Source: JBKEDC01 sp047972995 (GTDB lineage Bacteria; Bacteroidota; Bacteroidia; Bacteroidales; Prolixibacteraceae). Taken from it: DNA of 64,000 nt. The translations under genes and the position numbers were made by a program. Below the pieces are notes generated by a model that was given only the letters and a program-made list of their open reading frames with translations, had not been told where the DNA came from and did not search any database. This document shows positions 51,569-62,300 of the stretch, piece after piece (positions within the stretch are counted from its first letter, which is position 1; every line of letters starts with the position of its first letter). The stretch lies in contig JBKEBD010000017.1 of assembly GCA_047972995.1 (NCBI GenBank), positions 1 through 64,000 of the forward strand, read 5' to 3'.

Positions 51569-52480
51569 ATGACAATTCGTATTGAAAACTTACGCAAAAC
51601 TTATGGCGAGCAAGTAGCTATCGATAATATCTCTTTTCAACTTGAAAAAGGTGAGTTAGTGGGATTTCTAGGTCCTAACGGGGCAGGCAAATCTACTACC
51701 ATGAGAATCATGACGGGCTATTTGGCAGCCGATGCCGGAGAGGTGTGGTTTGATGAGGAACAGGTTACTGTGGATAACCATAAGCTTCGAGCGCAAATTG
51801 GGTATCTTCCTGAGCATAATCCGCTCTATACCGACCTCTATGTGAAGGAATATTTGAACTTTACAGCGGGGATGTATGGACTGAAAAACAAATCGGAAGC
51901 AGTAGATCGAGTAGTAGAAATGACGGGCCTAGGGAAAGAGCAGCGCAAGAAAATTGGAGAATTGTCGAAAGGCTATCGGCAGCGTGTGGGCTTGGCACAA
52001 GCCCTGATTCACGACCCAAAACTGCTTATTCTCGATGAACCAACCACAGGACTCGACCCTAATCAGCTAGAGGAAATACGAGGGCTGATAAAATCTATTG
52101 CAGCAGAGAAAACCGTATTTTTCTCTACGCACATTATGCAAGAAGTAGAGGCTATTTGCAATCGGGTGCTTATCATTAATGATGGCAAGCTGATTGCCGA
52201 CAACACTGCCGACGCCATTAAAAGTGGCGGACTGCTCGCCAGTGCGCAGCAAGTGCTTGTAGAGTTCACTCAAGTGGTGTGCCCCAATGCGCTGATGGAG
52301 AAACTCCCCCTTTCTTCTGCCGATGTACTTACGGAAACGAAGTTTCTGCTCACCGCCAATTCTGCAGTAGATATTCGCCCCTTGGTTTTCAACTGTGCGG
52401 TACAAAATGGTTGGACAATCATTGCTCTCACCGAAAAACAAGCGAGTTTAGAAGCTGTTTTCCAACAATTAACAATGTAA
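51569..52480 (+). CDS. gldA: ABC transporter ATP-binding protein, GldA type
   Basis: A 303-residue ATPase with Walker A FLGPNGAGKSTTMRIMTGY (~36-54), Q-loop IGYLPEHNPLYTDL, signature ELSKGYRQRVGLAQAL, Walker B KLLILDEPTTGLDP, and H-loop FFSTHIMQE. The extended C-terminal domain (~220-303) fits the GldA subfamily of gliding-motility ABC proteins. No permease genes (gldF, gldG) lie next to it, so the partner must be elsewhere, and motility cannot be inferred. metH follows 80 bp downstream but has its own promoter-like element. Confidence 0.8.
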   Translation: MTIRIENLRKTYGEQVAIDNISFQLEKGELVGFLGPNGAGKSTTMRIMTGYLAADAGEVWFDEEQVTVDNHKLRAQIGYLPEHNPLYTDLYVKEYLNFTAGMYGLKNKSEAVDRVVEMTGLGKEQRKKIGELSKGYRQRVGLAQALIHDPKLLILDEPTTGLDPNQLEEIRGLIKSIAAEKTVFFSTHIMQEVEAICNRVLIINDGKLIADNTADAIKSGGLLASAQQVLVEFTQVVCPNALMEKLPLSSADVLTETKFLLTANSAVDIRPLVFNCAVQNGWTIIALTEKQASLEAVFQQLTM

Positions 52481-52485
52481 ATCAT

Positions 52486-52493
52486 TACTTTTG
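52486..52493 (+). promoter_or_regulatory. -7 element upstream of metH
   Basis: TACTTTTG matches TAnnTTTG, 67 nt before the metH start codon; the -33 region is only T-rich. Confidence 0.4.
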
Positions 52494-52519
52494 CAGGTTA
52501 AAAACACAATGCCTATAAT

Positions 52520-52544
52520 CTCTCCACATTTGGAGAGTTGGAAG
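52520..52544 (+). repeat. ilv-type hairpin element before metH
   Basis: CTCTCCACATTTGGAGAG followed by TTGGAAG, with stem CTCTCC/GGAGAG. It is a divergent member of the family found in front of the ilv genes and ends 16 nt before the metH ATG. Confidence 0.6.
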
Positions 52545-52560
52545 ATAACCCAATTTTAAG

Positions 52561-55500
52561 ATGTCAAACAAAAGAAATATACGCCAAGAACTCGTACACC
52601 GAGTGTTGGTGCTTGATGGTGCAATGGGCACCATGATTCAGAAATGCGGCTTGACAGAAGCTGATTTCCGCAACGATGAAATGAAGGATGTGAAAAAAGA
52701 TTTGTTGGGAAATAATGATTTGCTCACCCTCACTCGTCCTGATGTGATTCGAGAAATTCACCGCCAGTTCCTAGAAGCGGGTTCCGATATTATTGAAACC
52801 AATACATTTAGCTCAACATCTATTTCGCAAGCCGACTACGACACGCAAGCATGGGTGTATGAGCTCAACAAGCAAGGCGCACTACTTGCTCGTGAAGTAG
52901 CCGATGAATATGAGGCGAAGAACCCAAGCAAGCCTCGCTTTGTGGCAGGTTCAATAGGACCAACCAACCGCACCTTGTCGATGTCGCCCGATGTGAACGA
53001 CCCCGGATTCCGTGCCGTAACTTTCGATGAATTGTGCAACGCTTATGTGGAGCAAATGAATGGTTTGCTTGATGGAGGGGTAGATGTGCTTTTGGTGGAA
53101 ACGGTGTTCGACACGCTCAACGCCAAGGCAGCACTCTATGCCATTGAAGTGGTGTTTGAAGCACGTGGCGAGCAAGTGCCTATCATGGTTTCCGGCACAA
53201 TTACCGACAATAGCGGTCGTACACTTTCGGGGCAAACACCCGAGGCATTCCTCAATTCTCTTCGTCACCTCGATTTGTTGAGCATCGGATTCAACTGCTC
53301 GCTTGGGGCGAAAGACATACGCCAATATTTGAAAGAATTGGGTGACAAAGCTCCGTTCTATATTAGTGCTCATCCGAATGCGGGATTGCCCAACCAATTT
53401 GGCGAATATGACGAAACGCCAGAGCAAATGGCGGCACAAGTGACCGATTTCCTCGACAATCATTTTGTGAATATCATCGGTGGATGTTGTGGCACAACGC
53501 CCGACCACATCGCCCGATTTGCTCGAGTGGCAGTGCAAGCGCAACCTCACGTGTGCCAGAAAAACGACCACCTGACACGCTTTAGCGGACTTGAACCGGT
53601 TACAATTACCGAGCAAACCAACTTTGTGAATGTGGGTGAGCGATGCAATGTGTCGGGCTCGCGCAAGTTTGCTCGCTTGATTCGAGAAGAAAAATATGAT
53701 GAAGCCTTGGCTGTGGCAGCGGCGCAGGTGGAAGATGGTGCACAGGTGATTGATGTGAACCTCGACGATGCTATGCTCGATGCCGAAAAGGAAATGCACC
53801 GATTCCTCAATCTGATGATGTCGGAACCAGAGATTGCGAAGCTCCCTATCATGGTGGATTCTTCGAAATGGGAAGTGATTGAAACGGGCTTGAAATGTCT
53901 TCAAGGCAAGGCAATTGTGAACTCGATTTCGCTGAAAGAGGGCGAAGAAGCATTCTTGAACCATGCTCGCCAAGTACAACGCTATGGCGCATCGCTGGTG
54001 GTGATGGCATTCGATGAAAAGGGACAGGCTGATAGTCTTCAACGAAGAATTGAAATCTGCGAGCGTGCCTACAAACTGCTCACCGAGAAAATAAATTTCC
54101 CTGCCGAAGATATTATTTTCGATCCCAATATTCTCACCATTGGCACGGGCATGGAGGAGCACAATAACTATGCGGTGGACTTCATTGAAGCGGTGCGTTG
54201 GATTAAGCAAAACTTGCCTCATGCCAAAACGAGCGGTGGAGTGAGCAACGTGTCGTTCGCTTTCCGTGGAAACAATGTGGTGCGCGAGTCAATTCACTCG
54301 GTGTTCCTTTTCCACGCCATTGACGCGGGCTTGGACATGGGGATTGTGAATCCGGGTATGCTTCAAATTTATGATGAAATTCCGACCGACTTCCTCGAAC
54401 GTGTGGAAGATTTGGTGCTAAACAGAAGAGCCGATGCCACCGAGCGATTGCTCGAATTTGCCCAAAGTATGGTGGTGGACGATTCTGCAAAAACACAAAA
54501 AACCACCGAATGGCGCACGCTTTCGGCGGAAAAACGATTAGAATATGCCTTGGTGAAGGGCGTGGTGGACTATGTAGAGCAAGACCTGGAAGAAATTATT
54601 CCTAGCTATGAACCGACGCTGAAAATCATTGAAGGTCCCTTAATGGATGGTATGAATGTGGTGGGAGATTTGTTTGGGTCGGGCAAAATGTTTTTGCCAC
54701 AGGTCATTAAGTCGGCACGTGTGATGAAAAAGGCGGTGGCGCATCTCTTGCCTTACATTGAAAAGGACAAGGAGAAATTTGCCGGAAGCGAAATGAAGCC
54801 TAAGAAAATATTGCTTGCCACGGTGAAAGGCGACGTGCATGATATTGGTAAAAATATTGTGGGTGTGGTGTTGGCGTGCAACAACTATGAGGTGGTTGAT
54901 TTGGGGGTGATGGTGCCCACGGAAACCATCTTGGAGGAAGCAAAAAAACACGATGTGGACATGATTGGTTTGAGTGGTCTGATTACACCATCGCTTGAAA
55001 TCATGGTAAATGTGGCGAGCGAAATGGAGCGTCAAGGGTTCAACATTCCATTGCTGATTGGTGGTGCAACCACCTCAAAAATACACACTGCGGTGAAGAT
55101 TTCGCCGGAATATCATGCTCCGGTGGTCTATGTGAAAGATGCTAGTCGCTCGGTGAATGTGGTGGCGAGCCTATTGGCAAAGGATGAACAATTTGTTGCC
55201 GATTTGAATGCCGAATATGAAGCTATTCGCACGCAACATAGTCAGAAAAGGGCAAAAAGTTATCTCACTATCGAGGACGCCCGTGCTAATAAATTCACTT
55301 GCGATTGGGCTGCCAGTCCGATTTGCGAGCCTAATCAGTTGGGTGTTCATCAACTGCTTGATTTCCCCTTGCCGGAATTGCGTCAGCATATCGATTGGAC
55401 ATTCTTTTTTGTGGCATGGGAGTTAAAAGGCAGATATCCTGCCATTTTAGATTCCCCTATTTACGGCGAGCAAGCGCGCAAACTTTATGAGGAGGCGCAA

Positions 55501-56241
55501 GTGCTGCTCGATGAAATGGAAGCGAAACAATTGGTGCGAGCCAATGGCGTGTATGGTTTGTGGGCGGCACAGTCGGAGGACGATGATGTGATACTATATA
55601 AAGATGCATCGGGCAAAGAGGAGTTGGGCAGGTTCTATCATTTGCGTCAGCAAGGCGAGAAAACCAACGGCACGCCTAACTATTGTTTGAGCGATTTTGT
55701 TGCCCCGAAATCATCGGGAAGAATGGATTATGTGGGCGGTTTTGCCTGCACGGCGGGCATTGGCTTGGCAGAGGAAGTAGAAAAAGCTAAGGCGAACAAT
55801 GATGATTATCGAGCAATCATGCTTGAAGGTTTGGCAGATAGATTGGTGGAAGCTTTCGCTGAATTGCTGCACCTGAAAGTGCGCACCGACTATTGGGGCT
55901 ATGCTTCCGATGAAAATCTTTCAACAGAAGATTTATTGCAAGTGCGCTATCAGGGCATTCGTCCGGCGTTGGGTTATCCTGCAAGCCCTGAACACCACGA
56001 GAAAGCGAAGCTTTTCGAGTTGTTGGGCGCAGAAGCTTTAGGTATGGAATTGTCGGAACATTATGCTATGTATCCCACCGCCACGGTGAGTGGTCAGTAT
56101 TTCGCCCATCCACAATCGAAATATTTCGGCATCGAGAAAATTTCGAAAGACCAAGTGGAAGACTACGCTCAAAGAAAAGGCGTGTCGGTAGAATTTGTAG
56201 AGAAGTTCTTGCCCGTGAATTTGAATTATAAAGGGGTGTAG
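52561..56241 (+). CDS. metH: Cobalamin-dependent methionine synthase
   Basis: Transfers a methyl group from methyltetrahydrofolate to homocysteine through cobalamin. The 1226-residue, four-module protein has: a homocysteine domain (~1-325) with zinc ligands in GFNCSLGA and GGCCGTTPDHI; a pterin-binding domain (~350-620, NVGERCNVSGSRKFARLI); a cap and B12 domain (~650-890) with cobalt-ligand His in GDVHDIGKNIVG, then GLSGLITPSLEIM and IGGATTSKIHTA; and an AdoMet activation domain (~920-1220) with RPALGYPASPEHHEK and ATVSGQYFAHP. Full length and intact. It requires B12, and no cobalamin riboswitch is seen in the short leader. It works with MetY at 16.6-17.9 kb. Confidence 0.97.
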   Translation: MSNKRNIRQELVHRVLVLDGAMGTMIQKCGLTEADFRNDEMKDVKKDLLGNNDLLTLTRPDVIREIHRQFLEAGSDIIETNTFSSTSISQADYDTQAWVYELNKQGALLAREVADEYEAKNPSKPRFVAGSIGPTNRTLSMSPDVNDPGFRAVTFDELCNAYVEQMNGLLDGGVDVLLVETVFDTLNAKAALYAIEVVFEARGEQVPIMVSGTITDNSGRTLSGQTPEAFLNSLRHLDLLSIGFNCSLGAKDIRQYLKELGDKAPFYISAHPNAGLPNQFGEYDETPEQMAAQVTDFLDNHFVNIIGGCCGTTPDHIARFARVAVQAQPHVCQKNDHLTRFSGLEPVTITEQTNFVNVGERCNVSGSRKFARLIREEKYDEALAVAAAQVEDGAQVIDVNLDDAMLDAEKEMHRFLNLMMSEPEIAKLPIMVDSSKWEVIETGLKCLQGKAIVNSISLKEGEEAFLNHARQVQRYGASLVVMAFDEKGQADSLQRRIEICERAYKLLTEKINFPAEDIIFDPNILTIGTGMEEHNNYAVDFIEAVRWIKQNLPHAKTSGGVSNVSFAFRGNNVVRESIHSVFLFHAIDAGLDMGIVNPGMLQIYDEIPTDFLERVEDLVLNRRADATERLLEFAQSMVVDDSAKTQKTTEWRTLSAEKRLEYALVKGVVDYVEQDLEEIIPSYEPTLKIIEGPLMDGMNVVGDLFGSGKMFLPQVIKSARVMKKAVAHLLPYIEKDKEKFAGSEMKPKKILLATVKGDVHDIGKNIVGVVLACNNYEVVDLGVMVPTETILEEAKKHDVDMIGLSGLITPSLEIMVNVASEMERQGFNIPLLIGGATTSKIHTAVKISPEYHAPVVYVKDASRSVNVVASLLAKDEQFVADLNAEYEAIRTQHSQKRAKSYLTIEDARANKFTCDWAASPICEPNQLGVHQLLDFPLPELRQHIDWTFFFVAWELKGRYPAILDSPIYGEQARKLYEEAQVLLDEMEAKQLVRANGVYGLWAAQSEDDDVILYKDASGKEELGRFYHLRQQGEKTNGTPNYCLSDFVAPKSSGRMDYVGGFACTAGIGLAEEVEKAKANNDDYRAIMLEGLADRLVEAFAELLHLKVRTDYWGYASDENLSTEDLLQVRYQGIRPALGYPASPEHHEKAKLFELLGAEALGMELSEHYAMYPTATVSGQYFAHPQSKYFGIEKISKDQVEDYAQRKGVSVEFVEKFLPVNLNYKGV

Positions 56242-56353
56242 GGCGACTGCAAATAGTTGAAGAACAAACATGATAAATAGAGGTTTCAACGGCTTCGCAG
56301 TGCAATTTAAAATGTTCCCATTCAAAATGGGGGATATCAATGCTAAATGTCAC

Positions 56354-56392
56354 AAAAGAGCTTACGATAGTGTAGTCGTAAGCTCTTTTTTT
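56354..56392 (+). terminator. Terminator of metH
   Basis: AAAAGAGCTTACGA (56354-56367) pairs with TCGTAAGCTCTTTT (56376-56389), followed by T. Confidence 0.9.
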
Positions 56393-56394
56393 AA

Positions 56395-56600
56395 TTGTAA
56401 CTAGTTACTATTTTTGTTAAAAAAAGGACTTCGTCTGATGGTCTGACTTGTATTTTTGTTGAAAAAAAGACTTCGTCTCATGGTCTAGCTTGTATTTTTG
56501 TTGAAAAAAGTAGTGGGCGTTACAGCCTGATTTTACTCTTTCGACCTGTATTTTAGTAAGATCTTGTAGCGTAGTGCTTTGTGAAAAAGTGCAAGCGCGG
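56395..56600 (-). repeat. Dispersed repeat with 42-bp units, copy 2 (inverted)
   Basis: On the minus strand it reads GCTTGCACTTTTTCACAAAG...TGTAACGCCCACTACTTTTTTCAACAAAAATACAAG..., then successive 42-bp units (TTTTTGTT at 56411, 56453 and 56495 on the plus strand), each with GACGAAGTC. It matches 41230-41465 in opposite orientation and lies just behind the metH terminator. Confidence 0.7.
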
Positions 56601-56606
56601 CGCAGA

Positions 56607-57506
56607 GGTGGCTATTTGGTTCGAGTGAAGCCACCCTTTTTGGTTTCATAGTGTCGGTGATAAAACATATTCAGATAAAAACACGCACCCTGCTCCACGT
56701 GTGCAGGAGTGTTAACATGAAGTTCAGAAGTTGTTGTTGTCGCATAGCGACGGCATCTTATAAGCGCACGGTTTTAACCATGGGTGTGATGGGAGGAATT
56801 AACCACGGGAAAAAAACTTTGGTCGAGTTTCCCAATTATTCCGTGTGTAATGTTTCTATTTATAGCCTATAAGCATCCTTAATTTACAAATAATAAACTT
56901 TCTTTTCCTACGGATCAAGCTGTAATAAAATCTGTATATTTGGCTCTCAGAGAATGTACAAAAAATGGACTATACCTATTAGAAATTGGGGCATTGTCCT
57001 TAATCAGTTCTTAGTTATTTTTGAGGATAGAGTCAGATTATAGTTAAATAAAATCCTCGGTAAAATTTAACTTACACACTTTAGGGGATAGTGTCTTTGA
57101 GGGATTGGAAATGTGAGAGGTTTATTAATTCGACACTAGCGGCACTGTTTCATCAATTGACACTTTATGAAACAGTGTCATTTATTCTTTAAATTTGTCG
57201 CTTAATCGAAAACGGGCATTTGCTTCTAGAATTTACGATATGGTTCATTATATTTTGGACTGTCCGAATTATTATTTATTATTGTAACTTTCATCTGTTT
57301 GTTTTTTAGATAACAGCCGGGATATTGGATACTAGATATTAGACTAACAGCCAATCCCTGCTTGTTATTATTTAATCATTCTCCTGTGTGTTTAAACTCA
57401 ATCATGGGGGGCATGTTTCGCTTTCTTGATTATGAAAGTGTTTTCCGACACGTTGATAAATTTTTAGTAAGCCCATAAATATACGTTTCAGATTATATAA
57501 TATTTA
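56607..57506. other. Gene-free stretch upstream of the sigma factor gene
   Basis: It contains a terminator-like hairpin GGTGGCT/AGCCACC with T5 (56607-56641), a short palindrome TCGCATAGCGA near 56740, a TATATTTG at about 56935, and an 11-bp inverted repeat CACTGTTTCAT/ATGAAACAGTG (57143-57153 and 57167-57177). A 73-codon frame at 56651-56872 overlaps these hairpins and is not supported. No gene is recognised in these ~900 bp, and no consensus promoter is found close to the sigma gene. Confidence 0.45.
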
Positions 57507-58049
57507 ATGTTAGATTTCGAATTGTTGATATATAGTATTAAACAAGGAGACAAGAATGCTTTTAGGCAATTGTTTAAAGAATATTACTCCCCCTTGTGTT
57601 TTTTTGCGCTGAAATTTATGCGCGATGAGCAGCTAAGCGAAGATATTGTGCAGGAAGTAATGTACGATTTGTGGAGCAGGCGCAAAAACATCGACATTAA
57701 AACATCTCTGAAATCATTTCTTTATATTTGTGTAAGAAACAAATGCCTGACATACTTAAGTAAGAATCCTCTCAACAGCAAAAGTTTGTCGGATACCGAT
57801 TTGGACACAGAAATAACCGAAGATTATAATAGCATTGAGGAAGAGGTTCTCGCAAATCTATATAAAGCAATAAATAGTCTGCCCGAAAAATCACGAGAAG
57901 TTCTGATTTTATCTATGCAGGGGATGTCGAATACAGAAATTGCAGAAAAAATGGATGTGTCGATAAATACTGTAAAAAGCAATAAGAAAAGAGCTTACGA
58001 TTTTATACGAAAGCTTTTAGGTGATTTTTTTAAAAAAGATCAAAATTAA
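57507..58049 (+). CDS. ECF-type RNA polymerase sigma factor
   Basis: A 180-residue sigma-70-family protein. Region 2 is at ~8-75 (GDKNAFRQLFKEYYSPLCFFALKF, EDIVQEVMYDLWSRR) and region 4.2 at ~115-170 (INSLPEKSREVLILSMQGMSNTEIAEKMDVSINTVKSNKKRAYDFIRK). It is of the Bacteroidota type paired with FecR anti-sigma factors, here 41 bp downstream. It is expected to activate the SusC/SusD genes when its FecR partner receives a signal from the transporter. Confidence 0.94.
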   Translation: MLDFELLIYSIKQGDKNAFRQLFKEYYSPLCFFALKFMRDEQLSEDIVQEVMYDLWSRRKNIDIKTSLKSFLYICVRNKCLTYLSKNPLNSKSLSDTDLDTEITEDYNSIEEEVLANLYKAINSLPEKSREVLILSMQGMSNTEIAEKMDVSINTVKSNKKRAYDFIRKLLGDFFKKDQN

Positions 58050-58090
58050 GACACCCTTTTACCATTTTTATAAGTCTTAGTAGTAAAAGT

Positions 58091-59266
58091 GTGAAAATGA
58101 AAGCTATTCCAGATAATATATCTAAAATAATCAGTAAATTTCTTGTTGGGGTACTAAATAAGGAAGAAAGGGCTGTATTAAGCAAATGGCTTGAAAATCC
58201 TGACAATGAAAAACAATTCTATGAAATAGTTGACGTAGAGGTTTTTCTCGAAAGACTTAAGTATTATCAAGACAGTAACTTCGATTCGGAAAAAGCATAC
58301 AAAAAAGTCGTACGAAGATATAGTTTATACAGAGAATGGATTCCGTATGCTGCCGCTGTTCTGATACCTTTGGCAGTTGCTTTTTGGACACAAAGTGATA
58401 ATTGGCAGGAAACACCTAAAACTATTGAGCTTGCATCGAAAACTGAAATACAATCGCAGCCACAAATGCCAATACTTATCACTGATGACGGAGAATATGC
58501 ACTAGGAGAATCGGATACAACCTTTGTTATAGGCGGTACGGAATTGGTTTCGAATCACGATTTGTTATCTTATAACAAAGGAAATAAAGCTAACGAGACA
58601 AAAGAAGGAAAGTTAATATATAATACTATTCGAACTCCCAAAGGAGTAAAATATAATGTCGTTTTAAGCGATGGAACCGAAGTGTGGCTGAACTCAGAAA
58701 CAGAGTTTAGATATCCTGTAAATTTTTCGGGTGAGAATAGAGAGGTTTTTGTAAAGGGAGAGGCATATTTTGATGTTACAAAAGATAAAAACATGCCTTT
58801 CTTAGTAAGTTTTGAAGACCGACAGGTTCGGGTACTTGGAACTAAATTCAATGTGAAATCGTACAATAATGAGAAACATGATTTGGTTACTCTTGTCGAA
58901 GGCTCCATAATACTAGCCGATAAAAATGATGAAATTAAATTAGTACCTGACCAACAAGCAGTAATTGATAATACCGGAAAAACATTCAAAATAAGAAATG
59001 TGGACGGAGACTTGTACACTGCGTGGAAAGACAATGTCTATCTGTATAGGAATGAGACTTTACAAACAATTGTCAACGACATAGAGCGAGACTTTGATAT
59101 CAAGGTTTCATATCAAGACCAAGAAATGAGAAATGAGGAATTCTCACTTAAAATAAGTAGGGAGATTTCGTTTGAGGATATTTTTTCTGCAATTGAAAAA
59201 ACTAACGAAGTCGATATTGAAATCGAGAACAATAACGTGATAATAAGGAAGGCAATGAGATTGTAA
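58091..59266 (+). CDS. FecR-family anti-sigma factor
   Basis: A 391-residue inner-membrane protein (389 from the second Met). An N-terminal cytoplasmic sigma-binding helical region (~1-90) is followed by one TM (WIPYAAAVLIPLAVAFW, ~93-110), a ~75-residue linker, and the periplasmic FecR domain (IRTPKGVKYNVVLSDGTEVWLNSETEFRYPVNFSG, GEAYFDVTKDKNMPFLVSF, VRVLGTKFNVKSY). The C-terminal DUF4974/STN-like region (FDIKVSYQDQEMRNEEFSLKIS) follows. It holds the adjacent sigma factor and releases it on contact with the STN domain of the SusC transporter. Confidence 0.93.
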   Translation: MKMKAIPDNISKIISKFLVGVLNKEERAVLSKWLENPDNEKQFYEIVDVEVFLERLKYYQDSNFDSEKAYKKVVRRYSLYREWIPYAAAVLIPLAVAFWTQSDNWQETPKTIELASKTEIQSQPQMPILITDDGEYALGESDTTFVIGGTELVSNHDLLSYNKGNKANETKEGKLIYNTIRTPKGVKYNVVLSDGTEVWLNSETEFRYPVNFSGENREVFVKGEAYFDVTKDKNMPFLVSFEDRQVRVLGTKFNVKSYNNEKHDLVTLVEGSIILADKNDEIKLVPDQQAVIDNTGKTFKIRNVDGDLYTAWKDNVYLYRNETLQTIVNDIERDFDIKVSYQDQEMRNEEFSLKISREISFEDIFSAIEKTNEVDIEIENNNVIIRKAMRL

Positions 59267-59352
59267 ATTATAAAAAAAGTAGTGTGATGATTTCGACCCC
59301 ACCACACTACTAGAAAGATTACGAATTAATAACCGTATAAATTATTATTCAT

Positions 59353-62300
59353 ATGCAAAGAAACACAAAAAGAGGCTTCAAACATTGTGGAGAGAGCATA
59401 AAAAACAATAAAAAATCAATATTGATTTGTGTGTTTTTGTCGCTGACAATGAGTCTTCAATCTTTTGCCGTAGTTTCCTTTCAGAAAGACAAACTAAGTG
59501 TCAAAGAAAGAGGGATACGGCTTGATGAACTTATTTGGGAGCTGGAGAAGCAAACTGGATACGATTTTGTTTTCAACTCACAACTATTGGCACAATACAA
59601 AAATTTGGATGTTAATCTGGAAGGAAGTATTGGCGAGATATTAAACTCCATACTTAGTGATAAGGGGCTGACCTACGAGCTTGACAATGGCATCTACATA
59701 ATTAAGAAAGTAGAAGAAAAAGCCAACACGAAACAAGCAGGTCAGCAAAGCCAAACAAGAACTATCAAAGGAGTGGTAACCGACGGTAATGGTGTTACTT
59801 TACCGGGTGTTTCGGTAGTTGTCAAGGGTACAACAATCGGAGTAGCCACAAATATTAATGGTAGATATGAGTTAGATGTCCCGGCTGATGCCAAAATTAT
59901 TGTTCTTTCGTTCATCGGAATGGAGACCAAAGAGATAAAGATTTCGGGAAAGAGTAATATAGATGTACAGTTGTTAGCAGAATCTGCTGATATTGATGAA
60001 GTAGTAGTAACCGGATATCAGAAGATAGATAGAAAGCTTTTTACCGGTGCAGCCACAAGAGTGGAAATGAACGATATTAAACTCGGAGGAGAGGCAGATA
60101 TCACAAAGTCATTAGAAGGAAGAGTTGCCGGAGTCTCGGTTCAAAATGTATCGAGTACGTTTGGTGCTGCACCGAAAATTCGAATCAGGGGTTCCTCCTC
60201 AATTAACGGTAGTCAGAAACCACTTTGGGTGGTTGACGGTATCGTTCTCGAAGATGGCAAAGATGTATCAATGGACGATTTGGTATCAGGCAATATCAAC
60301 ACCTTGATAAGTTCGGGAGTTGCAGGTTTAAATATGGATGATGTTGCAAATATTCAGATATTATCGGACGGAAGTGCAACCGCCATATACGGAGCAAGAG
60401 CGATGAACGGAGTGATATTGATTACTACCAAAACAGGAAAAAAAGGGAGCCTGAATGTAAATTACTCAAATACGACAACATTTCGCCCGAGACCTGCATA
60501 TAAGGACTACAACATACTAAACTCTGTTGACCAAATGTCAATCAACCGAGAACTGTATGAAAAAGGTTGGATAAATGTGGCAAGAACTCAAACAGCCCCA
60601 AATCATGGAGCCTACGGAAAAATGTTCGACTTAGTCAAAGAAAATGAATTGTATTGGTCGGAAAATAGCGAGCAGCTGAATGCGTTTCTAGGTCAATATG
60701 AGACTGCAAATACAAATTGGTTTAAAGAACTTTTCAATACAGGTATTCAGCAACAACACACTGTAAGTATTTCGGGAGGAAGTGAAAAGGCTGACTTTTA
60801 TACTTCGCTCGGATATTTCAATGATGCCGGCTGGACTATTGCTGATAAGGTTGACCGCTACACTGTATTGCTTAAAGGAACATTCCGTATTACCGAAAAA
60901 TTTTCGGTAACTTCTCAGGCTGACTTAAGTTATAGAAATCAAGAGTTATCCGGAGTAAACAACAGCGGAGGCTCAAACGATTCGGGAGGAGTGGATAGAT
61001 ATACGGGGAAAATCTCGCGCAACTTCGACAATAATCCTTTCTTGTATGCAATGACAACAAGCCGAAATATCAGGGCTTATGACGAGAATGGCGACTTGGA
61101 GTTCTTTCGCAGAAATCTGGTTGATTACAACATTATTGACGAATTGAATAAGAATAAACTTGGAGTGAATGTCAGAGATATGTCATTTAAAGCATTGTTC
61201 GATTATAAATTCAACAGCGTACTGTCAATGAATGCTCGCCTGTCGGCTAGATATTTTCATGCCGAAACAACTCATAAAGTAAATGAAAACTCAAACGAAG
61301 CAAATGCTTACCGAGCAGGAACCAGACCGGGCGATTCGGAATTAATCATGAACAGCAATTCGCTTTTATATACTCGTCCGGACGAAACCACCGGCATAAG
61401 ATACAGCGTATTGCCTGAAGGTGGAATATATCGAAACTACACCGACAAAATGGCAAACTATTATCTTAATGCCTCGATAAGTTGGAATCCTAAAATCGGC
61501 AACGAACACAGATTCACAACAATGTTGGGAACAGAGGTGAGATATATCGACCGAGGCAATACCTCTTTTGACGGATTCGGGCATTTCTACGAAATGGGCA
61601 ACTTGTCTAAACCCTCACCAAACTATTTGGAAAAATTATCTATGGATGGGCGGTCTTATTTTAATGTAAGTAATTCGTATGAGCGTTTTACTGCTACTAT
61701 GTTGAATGCTGGATACTCATATTTGGGAAGATATACACTAAATGGAACATTTCGCTATGAGGGGTCTAACATGCTGGGCAAATCAAGATCTGCACGTTGG
61801 ATGCCTTCTTGGAGTATCAGCGGAAAATGGGCTCTGCAAGAAGAAATCTTTTTGAGCAGCAAGGCATGGCTAAACCAATTGAATCTAAGACTGGGTTACT
61901 CGCTGGTTGCAGAAAGAGGTCCGGCTTCCAACGCTACGGTAATGGCACGCTCAAATACTACATATCGTCCTATGCACCCTGAATCTTCCGAACTTGCAAT
62001 TAATATTGCGGCTTTAGAAAATAGCGACCTAACATGGGAAAAGCAATACGAATTGAATGTTGGTGCTGATTTGTCTGTGCTGGATAACAGATTGACAATC
62101 GATGCCAACTATTACAGCCGAGATGCTTTCGACCTAATCAGCAGATACCGCTCCAATGCAGTAGGCGGCTCGTCTTTCAAGATTGGAAACGTGGCAGATA
62201 TGAAAACAAAAGGTGTAGAATTGGCAATATCAGGGTTTCCGATTAGAAATGATGATTTCAGTTGGAATAGCTCATTTACCTATGCATACAATAAAAGCGA

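Noticed and set aside
52481..52560. Cobalamin or SAM riboswitch before metH
   Set aside because: The leader is under 80 nt and shows only one short hairpin of the ilv-type repeat family. There is no room for the known riboswitch folds.
52951..54222. A 423-codon open frame on the minus strand, longest of several antisense frames
   Set aside because: It lies entirely inside metH, whose protein is full length with all four modules. The antisense translation is rich in His, Cys and Arg with no recognisable domain.
56651..56872. Possible 73-residue protein downstream of metH
   Set aside because: It covers a terminator-like hairpin and a TCGCATAGCGA palindrome, resembles no family, and has Cys/Arg-rich sequence of the kind expected by chance.
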